Source of the DNA: Nocardia macrotermitis
GTDB taxonomy: Bacteria > Actinomycetota > Actinomycetes > Mycobacteriales > Mycobacteriaceae
NCBI RefSeq assembly: GCF_009604405.1
Contig: NZ_WEGK01000006.1
Span: 310,001-374,000, forward strand
DNA: 64,000 nt
Reading direction: 5' to 3'
The translations under genes and the position numbers were made by a program. Below the pieces are notes generated by a model. The model was not told the origin of the DNA. It ran no database searches and saw only the letters and a program-made list of their open reading frames with translations. Numbering within the stretch: the stretch's first letter is position 1; each line of letters starts with the position of its first letter. Of the stretch, positions 24,743-32,677 are shown one piece after another.

Positions 24743-25513
24743 ATGACGTACGTCGAACCGTCCGTCGACATCCGCCGCGCGGGCGAGCGTCCCGCCACCG
24801 ACGCGGGATGGCTGGACTCGAAGCATTCGTTCTCGTTCGGGGGACACTACGACCCCGACAACACCCACCACGGTCTGCTGCTGGTGAACAACGACGACAT
24901 CGTCACGCCCGGAATGGGATTCGAGACGCATCCGCACCGGGACATGGAGATCGTCACCTGGGTGCTGCAGGGGTCGCTCGTGCACCAGGATTCGATGGGC
25001 AATTCCGGGGTGATCTATCCGGGGCTGGCGCAACGGATGAGCGCTGGAACGGGCATCCTGCACTCGGAGAAGAACGACTCCTGGCGGCTGTCCGACGCGG
25101 ACTCCGCCCGTCACGACGATCCGGTGCATTTCGTGCAGATGTGGGTGGTGCCCGACGAACCCGGCATCACGCCGTCGTACGAACAGCTCGAGATCGATGG
25201 TGAGTTGCTTTCCGGCGGATTGGTTCCGGTCGCGTCGGGTATGCCCGAGCATGCCGACCATGCGGCCATTCGTATTCGAAACCGTTACGCCACAATGCAT
25301 GTGGCGCGGATGCAACCGGGACACGACCCGATCACGTTGCCCGACGCGCCGTTCCTGCACATCTTCGTCGCGCGGGGGCAGGTCGCGATGGAAGGTGCCG
25401 GGGTCCTGGACGAAGGCGACGCGGTTCGGCTGCGCGGTGGCGGCCAGACCCTGACCACCGATACCGGTGCCGAGGTCATCGTCTGGGAAATGCACGCCAC
25501 GATCGCGTCCTGA
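24743..25513 (+). CDS. Pirin family protein
   Basis: The 256-residue bicupin matches pirin/YhhW. The N-terminal cupin has the metal-binding THPHRDMEIVTWVLQG-type segment and PGLAQRMSAGTGILHSE, which together provide the His3-Glu site; the C-terminal cupin is smaller (MHVARMQPGHDPI, LHIFVARGQVAMEG). Bacterial pirins act as quercetinases or modulate dehydrogenases. The ATG at 24743 has AAAGG eight bases upstream; a GTG five codons earlier lacks a site. It forms a probable two-gene unit with the preceding VOC gene and is convergent with the decarboxylase operon. Confidence 0.9.
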   Translation: MTYVEPSVDIRRAGERPATDAGWLDSKHSFSFGGHYDPDNTHHGLLLVNNDDIVTPGMGFETHPHRDMEIVTWVLQGSLVHQDSMGNSGVIYPGLAQRMSAGTGILHSEKNDSWRLSDADSARHDDPVHFVQMWVVPDEPGITPSYEQLEIDGELLSGGLVPVASGMPEHADHAAIRIRNRYATMHVARMQPGHDPITLPDAPFLHIFVARGQVAMEGAGVLDEGDAVRLRGGGQTLTTDTGAEVIVWEMHATIAS

Positions 25514-25538
25514 TCCACCTCGAAATTCCGGAACCGCG

Positions 25539-25805
25539 TCAGCGATCAGAGCCGACCTCACGGAACAACCACTGGTGCGGCGGACGGCGCACCAGCCCGG
25601 TCGGTTCGGCCTGGATACGCGGCCGCACATGGCTTTTCGAGGACGCGATGAGCACGACGCGATCGTCCGACGAACAGTAGACCCGAATATCGCTGGTCTC
25701 GCCGAGCTCATCGGCAGCGGTCGCACGAACCCAGTCGAGCAACTCCGCACCACGGCCCGGGATCGCGGCGGCCTCCCACATGAGCGTCGGCCTCGGCCCG
25801 CTCAT
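25539..25805 (-). CDS. Small protein, fourth gene of the hydroxyarylic acid decarboxylase operon
   Basis: An 88-residue protein whose ATG overlaps the vdcD stop by one base (TGATG), so it is translated as part of the decarboxylase operon. It begins MSGPRPTLMWEAAAIPGRG, has a helix GAELLDWVRATAADELG, then RVYCSSDDRVVLIASSKS and a tail rich in Pro and Arg. The pattern of an acidic helix followed by a strand resembles small antibiotic-biosynthesis-monooxygenase-type (ABM) ferredoxin-like folds, but no signature is certain. The known Streptomyces vdc operon has three genes, so this is an addition. Codon bias matches the operon. Function unknown. Confidence 0.65.
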   Translation of the reverse strand: MSGPRPTLMWEAAAIPGRGAELLDWVRATAADELGETSDIRVYCSSDDRVVLIASSKSHVRPRIQAEPTGLVRRPPHQWLFREVGSDR

Positions 25806-26047
25806 CACGAAACCAACGGTGGCACAGTCGGTATCGCCGGTGCCGCGGTCAGATCCGACGCGGTCAGGCGGAACGCCGCCGGATATTGCTTGCGGTCGAT
25901 ACGACGTGCGGGTTCGGTTGTGCGCCAGGTGAATCCGCACGGTCCGCATTGACGGACCTCCCAGACTCCCACAACGGGACTGGTCGCGAGAGTGTGGATC
26001 GTCTCCGATCCGCAACGTGCGCATACGGATTGCGCGGAGGTGGTCAT
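25805..26047 (-). CDS. vdcD: Non-oxidative hydroxyarylic acid decarboxylase subunit D
   Basis: The protein has 80 residues, the same length as VdcD of the Streptomyces vanillate decarboxylase. Four cysteines in two CxxC knuckles (VCARCGSE and CGPCGFTW) suggest a zinc-binding domain, followed by the family segment WRTTEPARRIDRKQYPAAFRL. It is a small accessory subunit needed for full decarboxylase activity in related systems. The ATG overlaps the ubiD-like stop (ATGA), and the stop overlaps the start of the next small gene. Its position directly after the catalytic gene matches vdcBCD order. Confidence 0.85.
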   Translation of the reverse strand: MTTSAQSVCARCGSETIHTLATSPVVGVWEVRQCGPCGFTWRTTEPARRIDRKQYPAAFRLTASDLTAAPAIPTVPPLVS

Positions 26048-27471
26048 CGTTGTGCTCCGATCATGGTGGTGAGGCGCTCGACCCAGGCCGCCGCTTCGGG
26101 CAGGTCGCGCACGGATTGGCTGAAGTGACCGCGATCGTCCGGGGTGACCGGCGTGGTGGCGTCGATGATGAGCTTGTCGGTGATGCCCGACGGCGAGGAG
26201 CTCGGATCGAGCGCCACCACGGACAGATTGGGCAATCGCACCACATCGCCCGCCGCATTGACCTTGGTCGACAGTGACCACATCACCTGCGGCAGATTGA
26301 ACGGGTCGACGTCCTCGTCCACGAGAATGATCATCTTCACGTACCCGAGCCCGTGCGGCGTCGTCATCGCGCGCATACCCACGGCCTTGGCGAACCCGCC
26401 GTAGCGCTTGCGCGTGGAGATGATGGCCAACAATCCGTGCGTATACATGGCGTTGACCGCCTGCACCTCGGGGAAATCCGCCTTGAGCTGCTTGTACAGC
26501 GGCACACAGGTGGCCGGGCCGATCAGGTAGTCGACCTCGGTCCAGGGCATGCCGAGATACAGCGATTCGAAAATGGGATCGGTGCGGTAGGAGATCCGAT
26601 CGATCCGGATCACCGGCATGCTGTGCCCGCCGGAGTAGTGCCCGGTGAATTCGCCGAACGGACCCTCGAGTTCGCGCCGCCGACCCTCGATGACGCCTTC
26701 GATCACGACCTCCGAGCCCCACGGCACGTCGAATCCGGTCAACGGCGCGGTGGCGATGGGATACGGCGATTGCCGGATGGCCCCGGCCATGTGATATTCG
26801 GACTGGTCGTAGCGCAGCGGCGTCGAGGCCATCAACGTGATGATCGGGTCGTTGCCCAGGGTGATGGCGATCGGCAGATCCCGGCCGCGTTCCTCGGCCG
26901 CATGCAGATGAATTGCGATGTCGTGCACCGGAACCGGCTGAATCGCCAGGTATCGCGGGCCTTTGACCTGCATGCGATAGATGCCGACGTTCTGCTTGTC
27001 GAAATTCTCCGGCTCGTCCGGGTCGCGCGAGACCACCGCGGCCTTGTCGAGATAGAAACCGCCGTCACCGTCGTTGAGCCGGAACAGCGGCAGCAGATCG
27101 AAGAGGTTGATGTCCTCGCCCTCGACGGTGTTGGCACGCCACGGCGCGTCTTCGCGACGTTCCGGCTCGATCGGGAACGCGTCCCAGCGCCGGATGAATT
27201 CCGCGACCTGGGCCCTGGTCGAGGTCGCCGGGTCCATGCCGAGCGCGATCGCGTGATTGGGCCAGGAACCGAGCGTGTTCAGCGCGACCTTGGCGTCGGT
27301 GAAACCGGCGATGTTGTCGAAGTAGAGGCCCGGGGCGTTCTCGCCGATCCGGCCCGCGGCATTCGCGGCGGCGGCCAGATCCGGCTCCGCCCGCACTTCG
27401 TCGGAGATCCGGAGCAGCTGACCGGCTGCCTCCAGTGCGTTCAGGAACGACCTGAGGTCATCGAATGGCAT
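26044..27471 (-). CDS. vdcC: UbiD-family hydroxyarylic acid decarboxylase catalytic subunit
   Basis: The 475-residue protein equals the length of VdcC. It is a prenylated-FMN-dependent non-oxidative decarboxylase of hydroxybenzoates such as vanillate or 4-hydroxybenzoate. Family segments are MPFDDLRSFLNALEAAGQL, NLFDLLPLFRLNDGDGG, DPIITLMASTPLRYDQSEY, EGPFGEFTGHYSGGHSMPVI, MPWTEVDYLIGPA and KMIILVDEDVDPFNLPQVMW, with acidic residues placed as in UbiD. It starts inside the last 14 bases of the ubiX-like gene, so they are translationally coupled. Regulation is probably by the divergent MarR protein. The exact phenolic acid cannot be told from sequence. Confidence 0.92.
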   Translation of the reverse strand: MPFDDLRSFLNALEAAGQLLRISDEVRAEPDLAAAANAAGRIGENAPGLYFDNIAGFTDAKVALNTLGSWPNHAIALGMDPATSTRAQVAEFIRRWDAFPIEPERREDAPWRANTVEGEDINLFDLLPLFRLNDGDGGFYLDKAAVVSRDPDEPENFDKQNVGIYRMQVKGPRYLAIQPVPVHDIAIHLHAAEERGRDLPIAITLGNDPIITLMASTPLRYDQSEYHMAGAIRQSPYPIATAPLTGFDVPWGSEVVIEGVIEGRRRELEGPFGEFTGHYSGGHSMPVIRIDRISYRTDPIFESLYLGMPWTEVDYLIGPATCVPLYKQLKADFPEVQAVNAMYTHGLLAIISTRKRYGGFAKAVGMRAMTTPHGLGYVKMIILVDEDVDPFNLPQVMWSLSTKVNAAGDVVRLPNLSVVALDPSSSPSGITDKLIIDATTPVTPDDRGHFSQSVRDLPEAAAWVERLTTMIGAQR

Positions 27472-28063
27472 CTTCTCTCCAATCGGTTGTGGATTCGAGG
27501 TGGTGAATTCCGGCCCAGCGGCGGGCGCGGGGATGGGGCAGATCGAATTGATCGAGGACCCGCGCGACGACGTGATCGACGATGTCCTCGACGCTGCCGG
27601 GGTGGTTGTAGAACGCGGGCATGGGCGGCACGATGCGCACGCCCAGTTCGGCCAGCGCGGTCATGTTCTGGAGATGAATGGCGCTCAGCGGCGTTTCGCG
27701 GGGGACCAGCACGAGCCGGCGATGTTCCTTGAGCACGACGTCCGCGGCACGGCCGAGGAGCCCGTCGGAGTATCCGGCGCGGATGCCCGCCAGCGTTTTC
27801 ATACTGCACGGGATGATGACCATCCCCTCGGTGCGGAACGAGCCGGAACTGATCGAGGCGGCCTGATCACCCGATCCGTGGACCACGTCGGCCAGCGCCC
27901 GGACCTCGGCCACCGAATAGGGAGTCTCGAGTTCGATGGTGGTGCGCGCCCATCGCGAGAGCACCAGATGCGTCTCCACGCCCGGAATGTCCCGCAACGT
28001 TTTCAGTAACGCCACACCCAGTGGCGCCCCCGTTGCCCCGGACATTCCGACGATAAGACGCAT
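27458..28063 (-). CDS. vdcB: UbiX-family flavin prenyltransferase
   Basis: A 201-residue flavin prenyltransferase that makes prenylated FMN for the UbiD-like partner from FMN and a dimethylallyl phosphate. The FMN loop is MRLIVGMSGATGAPLG, with IIPCSMKTLAGIRAGYSDGLLGRAADVVLKE and LVLVPRETPLSAIHLQNM as signature segments. The start chosen is the ATG at 28063, which has GGAGG eight bases before it; an ATG four codons upstream does not. It is the first gene of the operon, and two copies of a 14-bp palindrome lie immediately upstream. The length is identical to that of Streptomyces VdcB. Confidence 0.92.
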   Translation of the reverse strand: MRLIVGMSGATGAPLGVALLKTLRDIPGVETHLVLSRWARTTIELETPYSVAEVRALADVVHGSGDQAASISSGSFRTEGMVIIPCSMKTLAGIRAGYSDGLLGRAADVVLKEHRRLVLVPRETPLSAIHLQNMTALAELGVRIVPPMPAFYNHPGSVEDIVDHVVARVLDQFDLPHPRARRWAGIHHLESTTDWREDAIR

Positions 28064-28076
28064 CGTATCCTCCATG

Positions 28077-28090
28077 GTTCGTATACGAAC
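28077..28090. promoter_or_regulatory. MarR operator copy 1
   Basis: GTTCGTATACGAAC is a perfect 14-bp palindrome immediately upstream of the ubiX-like start, and a near-identical copy lies 35 bp away. Both are in the divergent region shared with the MarR gene. Confidence 0.65.
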
Positions 28091-28111
28091 TATCTGTTTT
28101 CAGGCTAGTCT

Positions 28112-28125
28112 GTTCGTGTACGAAC
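28112..28125. promoter_or_regulatory. MarR operator copy 2
   Basis: GTTCGTGTACGAAC differs from copy 1 only at one central base. The centre-to-centre distance is 35 bp, about three and a third helical turns. It sits 17 bases before the MarR start codon. Confidence 0.65.
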
Positions 28126-28142
28126 CACAATGGGGAGGTCGC

Positions 28143-28553
28143 GTGTTCGACGACACACCGTTTCACCTGATGCGCGTGATCCTGCAAGACCACGGCGCCC
28201 GCTGGTACGACCGCATGCCACACCTGACCAAACCGCAGTACGCGGTACTCGAGGCACTCGACGCCCACGACGGACTCGACCAGAAAGCACTCGGCGAGGC
28301 GAGCGCGACCACGAAGGCCACCCTCACCGAAATGCTCACCCGCATGCAGGAACGCGGCCTCATCGAACGCCGCGCCGACGCCGCCGACGGCCGCAAACGA
28401 TCGGTACACCTCACCGCCACCGGCCGCCGAACCCTCACCGAAGCCCGAATAGTCGCCCGCGACCTGGAAAAGGAAATCCTCGGCACACTGACCCCCGACC
28501 AACTACGCCAGCTCTCATCCCTACTCGCCACCCTGCGCCACGCCACGTCCTGA
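28143..28553 (+). CDS. MarR-family regulator of the decarboxylase operon
   Basis: The 136-residue protein has the MarR winged helix: LTKPQYAVLEALDAHDGLDQKALGEA, recognition helix TTKATLTEMLTRMQERGL and wing RRADAADGRKRSVHLTATG. Related MarR proteins next to vdc- or phenolic-acid-decarboxylase genes repress them and release DNA on binding phenolic acids. GTG at 28143 follows GGGAGG. It is divergent from the ubiX-like gene across 79 bp that contains two GTTCGT-TACGAAC palindromes, one near each start, which suggests joint control of both directions. Ligand assignment is inference. Confidence 0.9.
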   Translation: MFDDTPFHLMRVILQDHGARWYDRMPHLTKPQYAVLEALDAHDGLDQKALGEASATTKATLTEMLTRMQERGLIERRADAADGRKRSVHLTATGRRTLTEARIVARDLEKEILGTLTPDQLRQLSSLLATLRHATS

Positions 28554-28715
28554 CCCGAACAACACCCCGGGATTCGGGTTTACGCGGTGACTCGCGGGGA
28601 AATTGCTAGAGACGCCCCACCTGGGATCCGCCCGAGAAATCCCTTGTCGTACGAGCGCCGAATAGACCGAAAGTCTCTGAACCCGACGGCATTGTCGCTG
28701 TTCAGAGCATCCGAG

Positions 28716-28789
28716 CGCCCCCGGCAGGAATCGAACCTGCGACCTAGGGATTAGAAGGCCCTTGCTCTATCCAACTGAGCTACGGAGGC
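28716..28789 (-). tRNA. tRNA-Arg (anticodon TCT)
   Basis: A 74-nt cloverleaf can be drawn on the minus strand. The acceptor arm is GCCTCCG with CGGGGGC (one G-U), the D arm is GCTC-GAGC, and the anticodon loop is CTTCTAA with anticodon TCT. The T arm is GCAGG-TTCGATT-CCTGC with the conserved TTCGA, and the discriminator base is G. The base pair at the bottom of the anticodon stem is C-U, as I recall for mycobacterial tRNA-Arg(TCT). The CCA end is not encoded. It reads the rare AGA codon. Confidence 0.95.
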
Positions 28790-28896
28790 AGTGCGGCACC
28801 AAACACCATGCCGCTTTGGAGGCCCGCTGTCCAGTAAGGGGAGTATAGCGACCGTCCAGGTTGGTCTTGGCTTACGGAGAGCAACCTTGGTGGGGG

Positions 28897-29325
28897 TCAG
28901 TGGGGGGTGGTGAGGATCGCGTCGGTGATCAGGGTCGAGAGTTGTTCGCGGTGGGTGGGGGAGACGCTGGTCAGGAGCGTGTTCAGTTGGGTGACGACCG
29001 CGCGGTGGGTGGCTTCGGCTCGGGTGGCGCCGGCGTCGGTGAGGGCTATTCGGAAGGCGCGGCGATCCGTCTCGTGGGGGATGCGGGTGACCAGGCCGCG
29101 GCGTTGGGCGCGGTCTACCAGGCCGGTCAGACTGGATTTCTCCAGTGCCAGCCAGCGTGTCAGATCGGACATACCGACCGGTCCGGCCGCGAGGCGGCAG
29201 AGCAGCTGAGCCTGCTGGGGGGTGAGGTCCTGGCTGCGGCTGACCTCGGCGAACACCTGCTGCACCCGATGCGACAGCCGTACCAGGGCCTCGGCGAGGG
29301 GGAGTTGCTCGACGGTCGTGGTCAC
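28897..29325 (-). CDS. MarR-family transcriptional regulator
   Basis: A 142-residue MarR protein with LTPQQAQLLCRLAAGPVGMSD, the DNA-recognition region LTRWLALEKSSLTGLVDRAQ, the wing HETDRRAFRIALTDAG, and dimer helices at both ends. GTG at 29325 is the start since AGGAGG lies six bases before it; the longer upstream frame crosses the palindrome. It is divergent from an FSP1-like flavoprotein, and the 109 bp between the two starts contain a 39-bp perfect palindrome, almost certainly its operator. A quinone- or disinfectant-responsive role is likely given the target, but is inferred. Confidence 0.9.
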   Translation of the reverse strand: MTTTVEQLPLAEALVRLSHRVQQVFAEVSRSQDLTPQQAQLLCRLAAGPVGMSDLTRWLALEKSSLTGLVDRAQRRGLVTRIPHETDRRAFRIALTDAGATRAEATHRAVVTQLNTLLTSVSPTHREQLSTLITDAILTTPH

Positions 29326-29361
29326 GAAACCTCCTGGGATTCGTCGCCATTTTACTGCCGC

Positions 29362-29391
29362 TTGCATGTTGTTGGTTGTACGAACTAAATT
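29362..29391 (+). promoter_or_regulatory. Putative promoter of the FSP1-like gene
   Basis: TTGCAT and TAAATT, separated by 18 bases. The -10 box lies at the centre of the large palindrome, so regulator binding there would block transcription. Confidence 0.4.
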
Positions 29392-29408
29392 AGTTCGTAC
29401 AACCAACA
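29370..29408. promoter_or_regulatory. 39-bp perfect palindrome, putative MarR operator
   Basis: Two perfect 19-base arms flank a single central A (29389). Each arm contains GTTGTACGAACTAA or its complement, so the site may hold two adjacent dimer sites. It lies between the divergent MarR and flavoprotein genes. Confidence 0.75.
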
Positions 29409-29434
29409 GTTTGTAGTGCGAACTTGGAGGGCTC

Positions 29435-30520
29435 ATGGTCGACGTGGTCGTCATCGGCGGGGGATTCGGCGGGACAGCGGTGGCGAAGGCGCTGGACGAC
29501 ATCGCGGAGGTGACCGTCGTCGAACCGCGAGACGCCTTCGTCTACAACGTGGCCGCGCTGCGCGGGCTGACCGATCCCGCGTGGACCGACCGCATGTTCT
29601 TCCCCTACGACCGGTTGTTGCGTCGCGGCCGCGTCGTGCGCGATCGGGCCGTGCGGGTCGACGCGTCGAAGATCGAACTCGCCTCGGGCGAGCGGATCGA
29701 TGCCGACTTCGTGGTGCTCGCGACCGGTTCGGCGTATCCGTTCCCGGCCAAGACCGACGACGATCAGAGCCTCGACGCGAAGGCGAGATTTCATGCCACG
29801 CGCGCGAATCTCGTTGCGGCCGAACGGGTCCTGTTGCTCGGTGCCGGTGCGGTCGGCCTGGAACTGGCCGGTGAGATCGTCGCGGCCTGGCCGGGGAAGG
29901 CGGTCACGATCCTCGATCCGTCGCCGGAGATTCTCGGCGGTGGCTACCATCCCGACCTGCGCGTCGAGGTGCGACGGCAACTCGCCGAGTTGGGTGTCGA
30001 GCTGATTCTGGGTACCGGCCTGCGCGCGGATCCGCCCTCGCGGGCCGGTGAGCTCGAGACCTTTACCGTCGTCACCCGGTCGGGCGAGCCGATCACCGCC
30101 GATACCTGGTTCCGCTGCTTCGGCGTGCGGCCGATCACCGATTATCTGGCCGAGGAGTTGTCCGCGGCGCGAGGTCCCGACGGGTATCTGGAGGTCACGC
30201 CTGAACTTCGGGTGCGCGGCCAGGATCGGGTATTCGCCCTGGGTGACCTGGTGGCCAGCGCCGAGGGGAAGACCGCCAAGGCCGCGGGTCTGCACGCGGA
30301 CGTGGTTGCGGCCAATATCCGAGCGTTGATCGAAGGTACGGACGAGTTGCGCGAGTACCGCCCCGGGCCCGAGGGGATTGCCCTGCCGCTCGGGCCGCAC
30401 GGCGGTGCGTCCTATTCGCCCGAAGTGGGCGTACTGGGCGCGGAAGCCACCGCGCGATTGAAAGGCGCCGATCTCAGGATCACCGCGTATCGCGAAATGT
30501 TCGGGCTCGCCGCGCAGTGA
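29435..30520 (+). CDS. FAD-dependent oxidoreductase (FSP1/AIFM2- or NDH-2-like)
   Basis: The 361-residue protein is a two-dinucleotide-binding-domain flavoprotein: FAD motif VVVIGGGFGGTAVAKAL (residues 4-20), ATG motif VVLATGSAYPFP, NAD(P) motif LLLGAGAVGLELAGEI and the second FAD motif RVFALGDLVAS. The spacing and the NVAALRGL segment resemble AIFM2/FSP1 quinone reductases rather than disulfide reductases; no redox-active CxxxxC is present. It would pass electrons from NAD(P)H to a quinone, possibly at the membrane surface. GGAGG precedes the ATG. Expression is probably repressed by the divergent MarR protein through the 39-bp palindrome. Confidence 0.88.
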   Translation: MVDVVVIGGGFGGTAVAKALDDIAEVTVVEPRDAFVYNVAALRGLTDPAWTDRMFFPYDRLLRRGRVVRDRAVRVDASKIELASGERIDADFVVLATGSAYPFPAKTDDDQSLDAKARFHATRANLVAAERVLLLGAGAVGLELAGEIVAAWPGKAVTILDPSPEILGGGYHPDLRVEVRRQLAELGVELILGTGLRADPPSRAGELETFTVVTRSGEPITADTWFRCFGVRPITDYLAEELSAARGPDGYLEVTPELRVRGQDRVFALGDLVASAEGKTAKAAGLHADVVAANIRALIEGTDELREYRPGPEGIALPLGPHGGASYSPEVGVLGAEATARLKGADLRITAYREMFGLAAQ

Positions 30521-30640
30521 TCCGGGCTTGCGCCACAGTGAATCGAGAGCGACTCACAGGCGTGTCGGCGGGGTCACAGCGGGTGCGGTCAGGGCCGGGG
30601 CGGGGCCGCTGTGCGGGGCGGACCGCATTACCCTCGATGC

Positions 30641-32677
30641 ATGTCGTCACCGCAGGACTCGTCCACCGAACCTGACAGCCAGGCCCCTCGGTCCGAGTCC
30701 GCGTCGACGTTTTCCGCGCTCACCACGATGGCGGTCGCGGTCGCGGCCTTCGTCGCGCCGCTGATCGTCGGGCTGTCCGCCGCGCAGGCACTGACGTTGC
30801 TGGGCATTCCCGATCCCGGTCCGCTGACCACCTACGGACTTCCGGCGCTGCGCGCGGTCGCGGATCTGTCCGGGGCGCTGGCCATCGGATCGCTGCTGTT
30901 CGCCGCGTTCCTGACCCCACCGCAACGCGACGGCCTGCTCGACGTGGCCGGATATCGCGCGCTGCGCCGGGCCGGGATCTGCGCGCTGGTCTGGGCGGGC
31001 GCCGCCGCGCTGCTGGTCCCGCTGACCCTCTCGGACACCACGGGACAACCGGTGCTGCGCACGCTGCGCCCCGAACAGGTCTGGCACGCGATCGGTCAGG
31101 TGGAGGTCGCCGGTGCGTGGCGGACGACGGCGATCATGGCCGTCGTACTGGCCGTCGCCTGCCGGATCGCGCTGCGCTGGGGGTGGACGCCGCCGCTGTT
31201 CGCGCTGTCGCTGGGCTGTCTGCTGCCGATCGCGCTGACCGGGCATTCCTCCGCGGGCGGTGCGCACGATCTGGCCACCAACAGCCTCCTGCTGCATCTG
31301 GTCGGCGTGACGGTGTGGACCGGCGGGCTGTTCGCCGTCCTCGCGCACGCGTTGCGCGGCGGTGCGCACACCGATCTGGCCACCCGGCGTTTCTCCGCGG
31401 TCGCCACCTGCGCGTTCGTCGTGGTCGCGATCAGCGGCGTGATCAACGCGTGGGTGCGGGTGCCGCTGAGCGATGTGTTCACCACGACTTACGGGCAGTT
31501 GGTGGTCGCCAAGACCGTCGCGTTGTGTGCCCTGGGCCTGATCGGATTCTTCCAGCGGCGCAAGGCGATTCCCGCGCTGGCCGCCGATCCGGGCGATCGG
31601 GGGGCGCTGATCCGGTTCGCCGGGGTGGAGGCGCTGGTCTTCGCCGCGACGATCGGGCTCGCGGTCGGACTGGGCCGCACCCCGCCGCCGGACCTGAAAA
31701 CCGTACCCACCCCGGTCGAGGTGGAGATCGGCTACGACCTGCCCGGACCGCCGACGGTCACCCGGCTGCTGTTCGACTGGCGATTCGATCTGATCTTCGG
31801 GACGTTGTCGGTCGTGCTGGCGGTGCTGTATCTGATCGGCGTGCGCCGACTGCGCGCGCGCGGCGACGCGTGGCCGGTCGGACGCACCATCTCCTGGCTG
31901 TGCGGCTGCGCGATCCTGCTGATCGCGACGAGTTCGGGCGTCGGCCGGTACGCACCGGCCATGTTCAGCGTGCACATGGCCCAGCACATGATGTTGTCGA
32001 TGCTCGCGCCGATCCTGTTCGCGCTGGGCGGTCCGGTGCTGCTGGCGCTGCGGGTGCTGCCCGCGGCCGGTCGCGACGCACCACCCGGACCCCGGGAATG
32101 GATCCTGGCCGCGGTGCACAATCCGGTCTCGCGGTTCATGACAAATCCCGTGGTCGCCGCGGTGTTCTTCATCTCCGGGTTCTACGCGCTGTATCTCGGC
32201 GGCATCTTCAACGCCGTACTCGATCAGCACGGCGCGCATCTGGCGATGAATCTGCACTTCCTGGTCTCGGGCTACCTGTTCTACTGGGTGGTGCTGGGCA
32301 TCGACCCCAAACCCCGGCAGGTACAGCCGCTGACGAAGGTCGGCATGGTGTTCGGGTCACTGCCGTTCCACGCCTTCTTCGGTGTCGCGCTGATGAGTAT
32401 GACCACGGTGATGGGCGGCTGGTTCTATCGCTCGCTGGGGCTGAGCTGGAATCACGACCTGCTCGGCGACCAGCACACCGGCGGCAGTCTGGCCTGGGCC
32501 AGCGGTGAGCTGCCGCTGGTCGTGGTCATGCTGGCGCTGCTGATCCAGTGGTCCCGCAGCGATTCGCGCGAGGCCAAACGCATCGATCGCGCCGCGGATC
32601 GCGATCACGACGCGGAACTGGCCGCGCACAACGCCATGTTCGCCGAATTGGCCAGGCACGACCGGGAACAGCGGTGA
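30641..32677 (+). CDS. CopD-CtaG fusion: copper resistance / cytochrome c oxidase assembly protein
   Basis: The 678-residue polytopic membrane protein joins two domains. The N-terminal part (about 20-360) is CopD-like, with GHSSAGGAHDLATNSLLLH and HLVGVTVWTGGLFAVL. The C-terminal part (about 375-640) is the CtaG/caa3-assembly domain, with FSVHMAQHMMLSMLAPILF, HLAMNLHFLVSGYLFYWVV and PFHAFFGVALMSMTT. Histidines in these segments are the expected copper ligands. Such fusions are usual in actinobacteria and serve copper supply to cytochrome oxidase or copper uptake. ATG at 30641 follows a promoter-like region. The stop overlaps the start of the PLP-enzyme gene (GTGA). Confidence 0.9.
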   Translation: MSSPQDSSTEPDSQAPRSESASTFSALTTMAVAVAAFVAPLIVGLSAAQALTLLGIPDPGPLTTYGLPALRAVADLSGALAIGSLLFAAFLTPPQRDGLLDVAGYRALRRAGICALVWAGAAALLVPLTLSDTTGQPVLRTLRPEQVWHAIGQVEVAGAWRTTAIMAVVLAVACRIALRWGWTPPLFALSLGCLLPIALTGHSSAGGAHDLATNSLLLHLVGVTVWTGGLFAVLAHALRGGAHTDLATRRFSAVATCAFVVVAISGVINAWVRVPLSDVFTTTYGQLVVAKTVALCALGLIGFFQRRKAIPALAADPGDRGALIRFAGVEALVFAATIGLAVGLGRTPPPDLKTVPTPVEVEIGYDLPGPPTVTRLLFDWRFDLIFGTLSVVLAVLYLIGVRRLRARGDAWPVGRTISWLCGCAILLIATSSGVGRYAPAMFSVHMAQHMMLSMLAPILFALGGPVLLALRVLPAAGRDAPPGPREWILAAVHNPVSRFMTNPVVAAVFFISGFYALYLGGIFNAVLDQHGAHLAMNLHFLVSGYLFYWVVLGIDPKPRQVQPLTKVGMVFGSLPFHAFFGVALMSMTTVMGGWFYRSLGLSWNHDLLGDQHTGGSLAWASGELPLVVVMLALLIQWSRSDSREAKRIDRAADRDHDAELAAHNAMFAELARHDREQR

